Source: Dichotomocladium elegans (lineage: Eukaryota; Mucoromycota; Mucoromycetes; Mucorales; Lichtheimiaceae). Taken from it: a stretch of DNA of 64,000 bases. Where the stretch lies: positions 930,001 through 994,000 of the forward strand of contig JAIXMN010000011.1 of NCBI GenBank assembly GCA_025716815.1, in the 5' to 3' direction. Below, one piece after another: positions 1 to 10,738 of this stretch (the stretch's first letter is position 1; each line of letters begins with the position of its first letter). A model generated the notes under the pieces. It ran no database searches, had not been told where the DNA came from, and saw only the letters and a program-made list of their open reading frames with translations. A program made the position numbers and the translations under genes.

Positions 1-641
1 CTTTTGCTGCTAAATATAATAATACTGGCTTTCCTTTTTTTCCCGCGTGCTTGTATTAAATATGACGATCCATTGCCAGATTTTTGCACGTGCTGCGTAC
101 GTCAGTCGAAGTTCCTAAAAGCCAGGAGAGGAGCTACTAAGCCGCGAATGGTCAAAAGTTTTTTGTGCTGCCATGAGTTGACTAATCCAGCACTAAGTTT
201 GTTCTATAAATAAGTCAGCCAAAGTTTCAATGTCACACACACTCACTAAAGAAACCCTCTACCCCCCTTTTTTTGACCGGGACCTCTCTCTCTCTCTATC
301 TGTCTGCAGATTTACGCTGTGGAAATCCTCAGGAGAGTCACATGACTCAACTAGCTGCAAACCTAAATCAAAAATTTACTTTTTTTGACAAATCTCCATC
401 TTGACGTAACTTTTATCACGAGACCACTGTCATAAATGGAGAGAAAGAGAGAGAGAGAGAGAGAGAGCACACATGCGGTTAATAGGCAGCAAGCGCGTGA
501 TTTGAAATCATCGACTCGACCCCATCCATATGGAGAATATACCACGAGCATGCAGTGTCTATATGCTTTGGTTCCCTTTTCTCTCTTCTTTTCTTCCTTT
601 TTTTTTTCGTCTTACTCGTATAGTAGTAGCAGTAGCACACC
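1..641. other. Intergenic, no gene seen
   Basis: No convincing coding region. The stretch has a possible TATA-like sequence (tataaataa) near 205, a CT-rich run near 282-303 and a (GA)n microsatellite at about 440-467. The second half is presumably the 5' flank of the C2-domain gene that starts at 642. Open frames here are short and of biased composition. Confidence 0.6.
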
Positions 642-1261
642 ATGGGAAAACATCCATCAGGCATCCTTACTGTCACCATTTGTGAGTATTTCTCTCGGTC
701 TTTTCCGTGCTGGTATCTAAGCAGTTATGCACACATCATCAGTCGAAGCCAGGGAGTTGAAGAACTGCGACATGGTTGGGAAGGTATGTTTTTTTTTTTG
801 TTTCATTCGTAGCGAGCATGGGTTGGTCCTCGGCTCATTCCTCCATGTTTATTAGAACGATCCCTATGTGTAAGCTCTCCTCCCCCTCCCACCCACCCCT
901 CTTTTGGGATGACTATTGTCTAGAGACAAAGAAAATAAGTCACTAAGAACCTCTACATTGGAACAGCGAGCTGTGGATTGATGAAAAGTATAAGCAAAAG
1001 ACGAGTGAACTCAAGAACACCAACAGTCCTGTCTGGAACGAAACCTTCACTTTCAATCTTCCCGAGGGCTCGGATCACAAGCTCCATCTTGAAGTCCGCG
1101 ACAAGGACCCTGTCGGCAGCGATAAGATTGGCGACGCGAAGGTTGACTTTAAGGACGTCTTTGCGGGTGAGGCTTTCGAAGAATGGGTCAAGCTCCCTGC
1201 CAAGTTGGGCATGTCCAGCCACGGCGAAGTGCATCTTCGCATCGAATTCTTTCCCAATTAA
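642..1261 (+). CDS. Small C2-domain protein
   Basis: Four exons can be joined: 642-681, 743-783, 856-869 and 967-1261, all with GT-AG introns. The protein is about 130 residues and is essentially one C2 domain. It opens MGKHPSGILTVTIFEAREL, followed by the Ca2+-loop signature DMVGKNDPYV, the strand NSPVWNETFTF, and the second loop DKDPVGSDKIGDA. The acidic loop residues expected for Ca2+ binding (the D of NDPYV and the DKDPVGSD stretch) are present, so Ca2+-dependent phospholipid binding is likely. It resembles single-C2 proteins of fungi and plants. It is convergent with the MAM33 gene, whose stop lies about 170 bp downstream on the other strand. No transmembrane segment is seen. Confidence in the domain is high; the cellular role is unknown. 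Confidence 0.88.
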
Positions 1262-1434
1262 GTCATGCTTCTAATTTGCTGTGCATAAACAGTAAACGTG
1301 GTGTTGTACACATCGTATTCCAATCCAATCTTATCTTAATCTTGTTCTGTCTCTCTGAGCGTGTGTGTGTTTGTGTGTATGTTCATCTAATCTTTTTTTT
1401 TAATGACGTATATATGTATAGATAGATATCACAA

Positions 1435-2582
1435 TTATGCAGAAACGAAGCTCTTCATGTTGTCGAGCCAATTGATGTACTCCTTTTGCTCCTTGTATTC
1501 AACGTAATCCGGCAAGAAGGTAGCCAAGGCAGAGTTGACACCCCGCTCCTCAAGGTAGCGGGCAAACAGCACCTGGAGATTCTATATATAATTTTTTTCA
1601 CCGAGTCAGAGAGGGAATACTCCATTGTGGCTCCATTTGGTTTTCTTCCTACCTCGTCGAGCTCAGCAAACTGAGGGCCAATGTACAGACCACGACGCTG
1701 CCAGTCAGCCTCAGCGGACTGCTCGCTGGCCAATTTGACATCCTTGTAGTACATCACGCTCTCCACGGCCATTTCGCCATCCTGAGCAACCGTATCAACC
1801 GTGACAGCTCCCTTGCCCTCCTATTATCCGCCTATCTATATCAATATTTTTTCCATGCGCTTCTTTCTTCCTCCTCCTCTCACAAAAGACCTCACCTTTT
1901 CAATCGTGACAGATGCTCGGACAGGGAACGAGGCAGGAACATCCTCCTCCTCGACTTCCTCGCCCTCCATCAAAAGATCATCGCCAGGACCAGCATTGTT
2001 AATATCGGCGATGGAGAACAGGATACGGATTCTATGCACGAAGGGAATTAAAAAGAAAATTCACTTTATGGAATCCCTCGCTTACTTCTCGTTGCCAAAT
2101 GTACGCGTCAACGCAACTTCATCTTGACCGGGCTTATCCTCGAGCTAAAACAAAGAAAAATCAGAATGATATACAGTGCTTTTTTTTATTCAGCGTATAT
2201 CATTGCGTTTTACCTGGAATGAGTTCGCCGACAAAAACTCTTTGATGAATTCGGGCTGGCTATCCTCCTCGTTGGTCTTTTCAAATTGGAGTTCTTCAGC
2301 GAGCTTATGGACAAGGTCTGAGTCTACTAAAAAAAAATAAAGTTATTGCAGCCGTTCTACCTTCCGAGAACCACGCAGGCACCCGCATGAACGCGGGTGT
2401 GTAGGTAATTGCATGTAGGAGTAGCGCTACTTACCCGTACCGCTGCTCATGAATCGTGCTGACATGGAGCGGACAATGGAAGGCATGAACCGAGGAGCCT
2501 TGGCAGTGGTCTTCAAGACATTTCGTACCACCAACGGACGTGAAATGGATCGCAGCGACGTACGTAGCAAGTGTGAGGCCAT
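1435..2582 (-). CDS. MAM33: Mitochondrial p32/MAM33 family acidic matrix protein
   Basis: The start at 2582 gives MASHLLRTSLRSISRPLVV, an arginine/serine-rich amphipathic N-terminus typical of a mitochondrial presequence (up to about MSARFMSSGTG). Downstream exons carry the acidic core: KLAEELQFEKTNEEDSQP, IRILFSIADINNAGPGDDL, an acidic run EGEEVEEEDVPASFPV, the segment VESVMYYKDVKLAS and RRGLYIGPQFAELDE. The C-terminus is YLEERGVNSALATFLPDY to a stop at 1435-1437. This order is that of the p32/gC1qBP/Mam33 family, doughnut-shaped trimers of the mitochondrial matrix linked to translation and oxidative phosphorylation. Several introns interrupt the gene; the first donor is at 2433-2434. It is divergent from the BRCT gene, with 733 bp between the two starts. 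Confidence 0.9.
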
Positions 2583-3315
2583 GGTCCTTTTTTTTCTTTC
2601 TTTTGCAACGAGCAAGGGATAAAAAAAAATTTAGCGAAAACAATGCAAACCCACGCGTTTTCCCGTTTTAAAAAATGATTTCGATCACCGAATGGTAAGG
2701 TCCAATCAAATGAACTAGAGGAGAAAGGCATAGCCTGAACCATTGGGGAATTATCAAGTAACCTTTCTTGCTTTCTTGCCCAGAGTGGCCGTGTTCGGGA
2801 GGGAGGGAGAGAGGGAGGGAGGGGGATTGGTTGGTTTACGACTGCTGCAATTTGCTTGACAAGGCACGCGACGTTGGGGAAAAAAAAAGATCAAGCTTAC
2901 ATTCAGGTCACCAGGGCAATAGACGGGATGTGTACTCTGCACTACGCAGAGGCATAAAAATGAGTGAACTTGGGGCAGTTGGTGGTGGTGCTGGTGGGAG
3001 GAAATGAAGGCACAGTGCGTGCGGCACACGGTAGGACACTGCAACGAAGAATGGAAGGAGACTGTTTTTAAGTCGCTCTGTGCGCCGTATCAAACCCACC
3101 AACCCCTTCTTTTCTTCCTGTACATTTTAAAAAAGAACCTCAATCACATCCTTCCTATTCAATTCCGCGGTCAAATCTCTTTGCTCCGTCTTTCAATCAT
3201 CCCTCCCCACCTGTATATTTTACTCACACACACACACACACACACACACAGCTTACGGCGATCAGGACACGCGCTTCTTCTTTCTCTTTCTCTCGTTTTA
3301 ATAACTCGCATCGTT
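2583..3315. promoter_or_regulatory. Shared upstream region of MAM33 (-) and BRCT gene (+)
   Basis: No gene is visible between these two divergent starts. The region contains a purine-rich stretch (gggagggagggagag) near 2798-2823 and a (CA)n microsatellite at about 3223-3250, 65 bp before the BRCT gene start. The final 60 bp are CT-rich, as is common in 5' leaders in this window. Open frames across it read through simple repeats and have no family resemblance. Confidence 0.45.
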
Positions 3316-4821
3316 ATGTCTAAACAATCTACGCGACCAGAGCAACCACCTTCTATATCACACAATGTCAAACGACGCAGTCTTTTCGGAAAAGACCACG
3401 ATCGAAGAACCAGCAGCGGCGATCCATCGGACCTTTCGCTCGATTCATTCTTCAAAACGCATCCCAGGGGCTTTACCTTTGGACTGCCTACTGCATCGAG
3501 CATCCAGAAACGCGTAGATCGGAAAGACATAACAGTGACTCAGCACCAGCGAATTCCCAAGACGCAAACATCATCACCAGCAGTTATCCCAAAACAACTT
3601 TCACATGCGACGCATTCAGCTACTGCTATGGCTACAACTACAAAGGAGAGAACAGACCCGAGCCAAATCCTGAAAGGAGTAGTGGCCTTTTTAGATACAA
3701 GGTTATTCTAAGCCCTCTTTTTTATTTACGAAAAGCGATATTCTATCTAACGCACGTCTTAACTTTTCACATGCTGCGATTACCGAATCCCTTGGACTAT
3801 ATAGAACAGAAGATGGAGATGATGTCTCGGAGAACTTCGAGCCTGCATTACAGTCAATGGGTGCAAAGGTGAATCGCAAATCGACATTGTACTTGGACTA
3901 CACAGTCAACTGATATGCGTTTTATATCCTCCAATAGACCCGTCGAACGTTTTCAGGCAAGGATGCAACCGATCATCATCCATTCAGCTAAATAAGCCCG
4001 GCTTTTAGATTCGGTGACACATCTCATTTTCAAGAAAGGTTCACCAGCAACATTGCGCAAGGCCTTAGCTAAAAATGTTCACATTGTCAACTTATTATGG
4101 GTCACACGGTAGGATTCTTTCATCCATGCAACCCAATGTCAGGAGCTAATCTATGTTGCAGCTGTAAACGTGAAGGCCGACGGCTGGAGGAAAAGGACTT
4201 CCTTATCGAACATCCTCAACAAATTGCACTCACAGGCACAAAGCGTAGAAAATCGATGGAGCCGGGGAAAGTGAAGCCACTTTACGACGCGGAAGGCAAG
4301 AGCAATGCACACCTGCTTAACTCGCGTCAGAGAGAATCTTAACGAAGGGTATGTATGTTGAACAATAGGTTCAAGCATAAATACAGATACCGGTGAAAGC
4401 AAAAACAATCAAAAACGAAAGCGTGCACTACCCAGCAGTACTAGCAGCTCATTGAGAAACACTAAATGTCAACATCAGCCTCAACAGCGCAAACCGCCTC
4501 GTGCTAGCACCAGCTCCCTCCAGAGATCATCCAAGTCAGCTTCATATACTGATCATGGGGAGCAAAAGCAACAACAGCAACCGCAAGCCAAGAGATATCG
4601 TAGCAGCAGCACAATGCAAGGCGAATCAGGTTCAGTAGCTATTGGAGGTGAGTGAAGAACTCTCTACACGACACCATCAGTACACCGACCGAGGCATTCT
4701 TTCATCCTTTACTAGGGAGACAGAAACATTTCTCTGCAGCAATGAAGAGCAAGTCTCGTCCGATAAGCTGAAGATCCATTGTATCCTCCCAGATGCGCTG
4801 CTGTTCTTTTGCAGTTGTTGA
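3316..4821 (+). CDS. BRCT-domain protein resembling microcephalin (MCPH1) N-terminus
   Basis: The protein starts MSKQSTRPEQPPSISHNVKR, with a basic, Ser-rich N-terminal region of about 115 residues. One BRCT domain follows, assembled over several exons: QILKGVVAFLDTRTEDGDD, FEPALQSMGAKTRRTF, SVTHLIFKKGSPATLRKA, KNVHIVNLLWVT. This matches the first BRCT of microcephalin (LKDVVAYV..., MGAKVSKTF..., VTHVIFKDG...). The Ser/Lys/Gln-rich tail (EQKQQQQPQAKRYRSSS) looks disordered and nuclear. The intron at 3957-4008 has a GC donor: 'ttttcag|gcaagg...cttttag' is the join that keeps the domain in frame. The last exon is uncertain; using the acceptor before 'gcattctttc' gives a stop at 4819-4821. Expected role is chromatin or DNA-damage/cell-cycle binding through phosphopeptides, by analogy only. 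Confidence 0.75.
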
Positions 4822-5013
4822 AAATAAAAAAAAAGTTGCGCACCGATAGCACCGTTTAGGGCCGGTTTTCTCGAGCTAGAAATTCCCGAAAAGGGGAACA
4901 AACGGTCTGAGTGAAAAAGAAAATCAGGAGGCTACAGAATAATGCACCGCACGCGCTTGCGAAATAACCAGCCCAATTTTCTTTCTCTCTCTTTTCATTC
5001 AATTCCTATCGCC

Positions 5014-8000
5014 ATGGACGACGGCGCCCTGCCTCAGCCAGCCCCACCGCTGGAATCAGCAGGAAGCAATTATGCTCCGTTAATTCTTGGTACCTTGACA
5101 TTACTCTGTGTTGCGGTGGCTACAGTCTCTCGCTTCGGCAACCTTCGACAATACCCATGGTATGTTTCAACCGTTTGCGTTATCGGCTGGTGTTTCCCGT
5201 TCTGGATCGTCCTATTGCTGCCACTCGATCTAGCATCGGTATGACAAATGGAGTATTTACAACACAGTGCTGCGGATGTTGAACAAGTACCTGGGGGTGG
5301 GGTGGGGTTGGTGTTCTTTCATAGACAATGTACGACCAGTGCGAAGGTGAGTGCAGAGTACCGTACTCGCACGTATCACAGTCGTTCCTCTATGTTGCTT
5401 GGAGAACTCTCTATTGGACGTCTTTCTGTTTGACCTGGTTAGTGGGTTGGGTATACATAAAAAGAAAGCTACCTTGTGTGGTTGGATCCATAACGATAAA
5501 CGTTAGGGTGATGATTCCGATGATGCAAGCCTACGTCAATACCGGTGACTTTAGCATCACTGGACGGCTCAAATCGGCTGTAAGAGTCAACCTTCAGTTT
5601 TATTCAATCTATCTTGTGCTTGGTTTCATTGGCCTGATGTACCTCATTTTTGGGAGCGGTTTTACGACCCGGTAAGATCAAGGTCAGGTGGGGAGGATTG
5701 CGTCTGTCGTTGACGTAAATGATTGGAGTAGAGAAAAAATACAAGGCTACGTGATGGCAATGGCAAACAGCTGGGGCCTTTTCCTGGTGATCGTGCTGAT
5801 GGGCTACGGTCTGGTGTCCATCCCTCGTTGGCTCTGGTTTACGGGTAACACAAAGAAACGTTTACGCCAGATCTATGCAAGAGCGTCGCGCGTCAAGGAA
5901 GAGTGCATGGACGCAGAGCTCGAGTTTGTTGAAATTGCCAAGGTATAGAGAGAGACAGAGAACTGGGGGGGAAAGAGAGAATCCCATTGCTCACGTTATG
6001 ACGGGATGTAAATAGACTATGAACGTCATCTCTCGACAAACAGCAACACAACATGATCCCCATCTTGCCAAGTGCGTGCGTCTCATGACACAGCGCTTCG
6101 CATTTGTCCTCGATCCTGACTTTGCGGACCGCGAAAACTCGATACGGCCGCCTCAACCGATTACCGAGGAATATCTCGTCAAGCTCAACCGTCGCATGAT
6201 TATTGCCGCTCGAATGAAGGACAGGAAACTTGCGTAAGTTCCCAGATAAAAAAGGACTATTTATAATCCAAGTGACATTTGGGCATCTTAGATTATGGAA
6301 GAACTTGCTTGATGAAGCATTCTACTTGCAAGATATTATTACGAACAAAAATAACATAGACCAGTTAAGTACAGCCGTATATACCGCGTCGTACATCCAA
6401 ATGTTCATAGATGTTATAACTTAGCCATTTCCATTCGACTGTCCGGCCTCTCCGAGAAGTTAACCGATGGACGGAATACAAAGACTTCTGGGGTGAGTGA
6501 ACATGATCAGAGGCCTTCAATGGGTTTGTTGTTCTTACCCGATTCTATCATAGAATGGTGGTGGGTTGTGAAAATCGAACCTATTTTCCACCGAGCTGTT
6601 GCGGTTTTCTTTATATTGATGAGCATCTGCATCTTGTGGTCTGAGCTTGTTTTCAATATGAAGAACCCAGTCATTTCTCTGGTTGCACTTGGGTTGAAAT
6701 CATGCGGCTTTAATTATGCAGCTGTGGAGGTATGGTTACAGATTCATCAAAGACCGACCGAAAGCTGGCGCTTAACATGGCGGGGCCTGTCTAGTTCATG
6801 TCCTTCTTTACGCTCATGTACATGTGCATCTGCGTCTATACCTCGTTGTTCAAGGTCCGGTTCTTTAACCTGTACCTGTTGATTCCAAACCATCATACAG
6901 ATGAGAATAGTCTGCTGTGGTTCACCAGTTATCTTTGCAAGATGATGTGAGTACCGTAGTTATAATGATTGGGCAACAAAGGTCATCTAATATGTACCAA
7001 TAGGGCACCCTTGTGCTATAACTACATCAATCTTGCGGGTGATTCGAGTGGGGCAACCGAGACTGTCTTCAACCGGGTGAGTGGTTCCAGAAAAAGACAT
7101 CACTTGAATGGCTGACTGTTTTCATGTATAGTTTATGGGCAAAGCAGATCTTGTATTTTTCCTAGGCACAACCTTTATTGACTGGTTTCCTGTTGTCATC
7201 TTAATACCTGCAGTGGCAGTGTTCTTCAATTTTGAAGCCCGGTGCTTTGGTCTCTGCGGTGTCAAGGATCCTTTGGACGAGGATGAAGCGTCCGAGAGGG
7301 ATTCAGAGGGCCATGTTTCCCTCAATGTCGAGGTTGCCGATGGGAAGGCTCTGATTGCCGAAGGTTGCTAACGTGAAAGGGTTGCATATTTTAAGATGCT
7401 AAATGCCGTTACATAGAACGCCTTGCTGTCGAGCGTACCATCAACCCTGATCTTTCCGTTCAGCGCGGGTTCATGAATCGCGCCCGGAATGCGCTAGGGG
7501 TAAATATAGATGTTCAGAGAGAGAGAGAGAGAGAGAGAGAAAAGCTTGACATTGAAACCTCGTTATCAGGCCTATACCTTGAAATATAGCCGGCCGCCAT
7601 CTATCAGCAGCGGGTCAAGCGCACGTGGGCCAAGCCCTTACACAGCCCAAAACCGATCGGTTTTGCGTGAAGAACGCGACCGGCGGATCGACGAAATTCT
7701 CTCTGGCAGAACGACACCGACTCCTTTGATCGGCAATACGCCAAGTGTATCTTCTGATGGCTGCAACAGCACGCATCATCAATCGGGTGTGTCTTCGCCT
7801 GCGGGTGCTCCTGGCAATGGTTTATTAGCCATTGGCGATACAGTAAAGAACAAACTGAACGAGTTATTTTCAAAGAAAGACAATGCCCTCATGCTTTCTG
7901 GGCCGGACGTTGCAATCGCACCTCCTCCTTCGCAGCTGCCGCCTCATCAAGGAAATGCTCGTGGAGGTGCTCGAAGCGCCGGTCGAGTTTTTGGCAGAGT

Positions 8001-8202
8001 ACCCTCATCATCCGCACCAAATTCCCCAGAGCCTCAGCGCGCCCGATTATCCCGGTCTCGGTCACCGTCTCCTCCTCCACCTCAAACAGGGCGGTTTAGG
8101 AGGCAGCATGACGATCCATTCGCCAGTATCGCCAATACTTCACCCTTTTCCCGTTTAGATAACCACCAGCCCAATAGGAACAACATATTCGACAATGTAT
8201 AA
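5014..8202 (+). CDS. LMBR1-domain membrane protein, LMBD2-like
   Basis: The start MDDGALPQPAPPLESAGS is followed by hydrophobic segments characteristic of LMBD2: YAPLILGTLTLLCVAVATV, VCVIGWCFPFWIVLLLPLDL, then a loop TMYDQCEGECRV, the segment VAWRTLYWTSFCLTW, QFYSIYLVLGFIGLMYLIF and SWGLFLVIVLMGYGLVSIP. A cytosolic region with RRMIIAARMKDRKL follows, then a second membrane group (WVVKIEPIFHRAVAVFF; DWFPVVILIPAVAVFFNF). The C-terminal about 200 residues are Ser/Pro-rich and disordered (PSISSGSSARGPSP, SRSRSPSPPPP). More than ten short introns; joins such as 5239/5326 and 5943/6016 keep the frame. LMBD2 proteins are poly-topic membrane proteins linked to receptor signalling. A (GA)n repeat near 7516-7540 sits in or beside an intron before the tail exon. 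Confidence 0.85.
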
Positions 8203-8408
8203 TCTAGTTTATTAATATAGTTTGCCCGTCATCATACCATCCCCATCCATGTAGGTGGTCTTTAAATTTAGGGGGGGATGTATTTCCGATGTGGCTGAGA
8301 CGCGCTGTGCGTGAGAGAGAGAGAGAGGGAGAGAGTATGTGTCTCTGTGTGTCTCTCTGCCTGCGGTAAAGCAGCTTGCTTCGCTCTTTCTGCCCAAGCT
8401 GAAACGTG

Positions 8409-10582
8409 ATGTCCTTCGAAGCTCGTTTGTGCCGGGAAATTATCCAAGAGGACTTTGGACCTTTTGCAGCAGTACAGTATATTCTCTTTCTCTCTTCATC
8501 CATCCCAGAATTTCTCAACCTTTTTTTTTTTTTTTCCACAAGAATGTCTGCAATCAACTCTTGTTAAAAGGACGATTGGGCCTAGGCGACATTATCCGGT
8601 TTACACAATTAACCCAGCGTCAGGTTCGCGAGAGTCTTGTTATTCTCATTCAGCACAGGGTCGTCTTCTTTACAGAGCCGAGAGAAGGACATCGAGAGCC
8701 GACTTACTACGAAGCAGACTCGCTGCAGATCTTGATGCGACTCCGGATCGGAACGATTTTGCGTGTCACTGAGGAATCTTATGGCAAAGAGGTGAATGTG
8801 TTGTTCTGTTTCTTTGGATCCCTCTAACCTTCCAAAACAGGCGATGACTATTATAAAGCTGTTGTTCACGAATGGTCGTTTGCGATTTGACGCGATCCGG
8901 CGATGGGTGGCCGAACACGACAACAAGCCCAAAACAAGTAAACGTTGATGAAAAACCATGGGGTCAAGGACAGGGATTTATTTCTTTTTCTAGAGAACAC
9001 CACGTATACCATTGCGTTCAAGAAGCTGGCGCTCGCCGGGTTGATTACTGCGCTACTGCCTGAACATAGCCGTTCGAGCAAGGACCGATATCTCGCGGCT
9101 GAAGAGAAAGAAAGGGAAAAGTACACCATCACGACCGCCAAAGATCTTTTGGCCATCAAACGCGCTGCTCATGCTCAGATCGAGGCAGAAGTGTCATTGA
9201 CGGAGGGTATCGGGATGGTAATACACAGTTAAGCAATGAGAGAAAGAGACACACAGAGAGAGAGAGCACACAAACAAAAAAGGAGCTGAATGAGATACGC
9301 TTCTCCCTATATCTAGAAACGAAAAGCAGTGGATCCGTTGGGAGGAGAAGGCAAGGTAAAGTGAAGAGGGGAGTGCGGGCATATACAGAATATAATAATC
9401 CACCAACGTTGGATACTATAATAAGAGAATGGCCGTCAGCACTGGCGACGATGTAGACAATATTGACATTGACGAGAGCGTGTTCTTTGGCATCAATTAC
9501 GAAAAATACAACATGGTTTTCCGCAATAACGTACGTACGCTCGTTTGTCGCGCGTGACAACCCATCTGATGTTCTCCTCCCCCACGCTAGGCAATCGTGG
9601 ATTATGCAACGGAACGCATCAACCGTACTGCAGGACAGATCGTTAAGGCGTTCCTTGAACATGGCAAATCAAAAATGAAGACGATCAAGGAGGAAGATTC
9701 ACGTAAATGAGGGTGTTTTGGGGGAGGGGGAGGGTATAAGGAGCATCTTACGGTTGTCGTCTCACATACTTGGATGGTTATTTTTTTAGCTGCTGCCTCG
9801 CCCATCCATCTTGTGAGCCTTCTCCCGAAAGATCTGCTGACACAAGGTGATATTGTCCTGCAGCCCGACCCGCTCGATCCAGACAAGAAGCCATCGCAGC
9901 AAGAGGTCGTAAAGGCGTATCTAGCCCTCCTAAAGACCGACCAGGCTGGATTCGTCAAATCCAAGGACGAGTTGGGCGCCAATCAGTTTGCAATCAATTT
10001 TGCAAAGTTGCGGGATACGATGCGGCGCCGTGTGTTTGAGGGATTGCTTCGAGACAAGTACGGTGTCGCTACGTGTCGCGTTGCCAAGATTCTGATAGAG
10101 AAGGGCAAGTTAGAGGAGTCTCAGATCCAAAAGCTTGCGATGCTTTCGGCGAAGGAGACACGGGAAAAACTTGGTTTACTAAACTCCAAAGGCATTGCAG
10201 AGATCCAGGTAAAAAGCGTGGATGGGGGAAATCGCGTCAATTTTCTGACGACAATGAATGTGAGTAGGAAGTGCCCAAATCAGCGGATCGTGCACCTGCC
10301 CGAACCATCTACTTGTGGTACGTGCCGTTGGAACGATGCTATCAGGAGCTGCTTGTGGATGTGTACCGTGTGATTGGCAATATACAACAGCGCAAACAAG
10401 AGGAGCTGAACATCCGAAGCCGGCTGGTGGAGAAGACGAACCGTGAGGATGTCATCCAAAACCAGGATCTTCTCAGTGAAGTAGACAAAGCTGAACTGCA
10501 GCAGATGAATAAGGTGTTGGAGCGATTGGATGTTTCCAAGTCACGTTTGGACGAGATTGTCATGATTTTCCGTGATTTTTAA
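8409..10582 (+). CDS. RPC82: RNA polymerase III subunit RPC3/RPC82
   Basis: The first exon (8409-8471) encodes MSFEARLCREIIQEDFGPFA. The next begins at 8543 with VCNQLLLKGRLGLGDIIRF, the N-terminal winged-helix. Later exons give LIQHRVVFFTEPREG, IKLLFTNGRLRFDAIRRWV, AFKKLALAGLITALLPE, VFFGINYEKYNMVFRNN, LLRDKYGVATCRVAKILIEK and EVPKSADRAPARTIYLWYV. The last matches the yeast Rpc82 signature EVPRTADRSASRAVFLF. The C-terminal coiled coil (KTNREDVIQNQDLL...ELQQMNKVLERLD) also matches. The protein forms the peripheral RPC82/34/31 trimer needed for Pol III initiation in the nucleus. Total length is typical. It lies 207 bp downstream of the LMBD2 stop on the same strand. Introns are short, often preceded by T-rich tracts. 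Confidence 0.93.
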
Positions 10583-10738
10583 TAAACCAGTAAAGTAGTC
10601 TGTCCTTACACTTGACTGTCTCGTCCCTCTATCCAATGAGGATCGATTGTTTCCTGGCCTATGCAAGGGTTATAAGCGTGAAAACCTTTTCATGCATGAA
10701 AAATTTCTTTCCCAGCTTCTTTTTTCTTTTAAAGCGAA

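Noticed and set aside
436..720. Plus-strand frame through a GA microsatellite and Ser-rich run
   Set aside because: Low-complexity (RERERE, SSSSYSYSS) and overlaps the true start of the C2-domain gene in another frame.
3223..3250. Telomere-like or functional CA repeat
   Set aside because: A plain (CA)n microsatellite in a 5' leader; nothing suggests a chromosome end.
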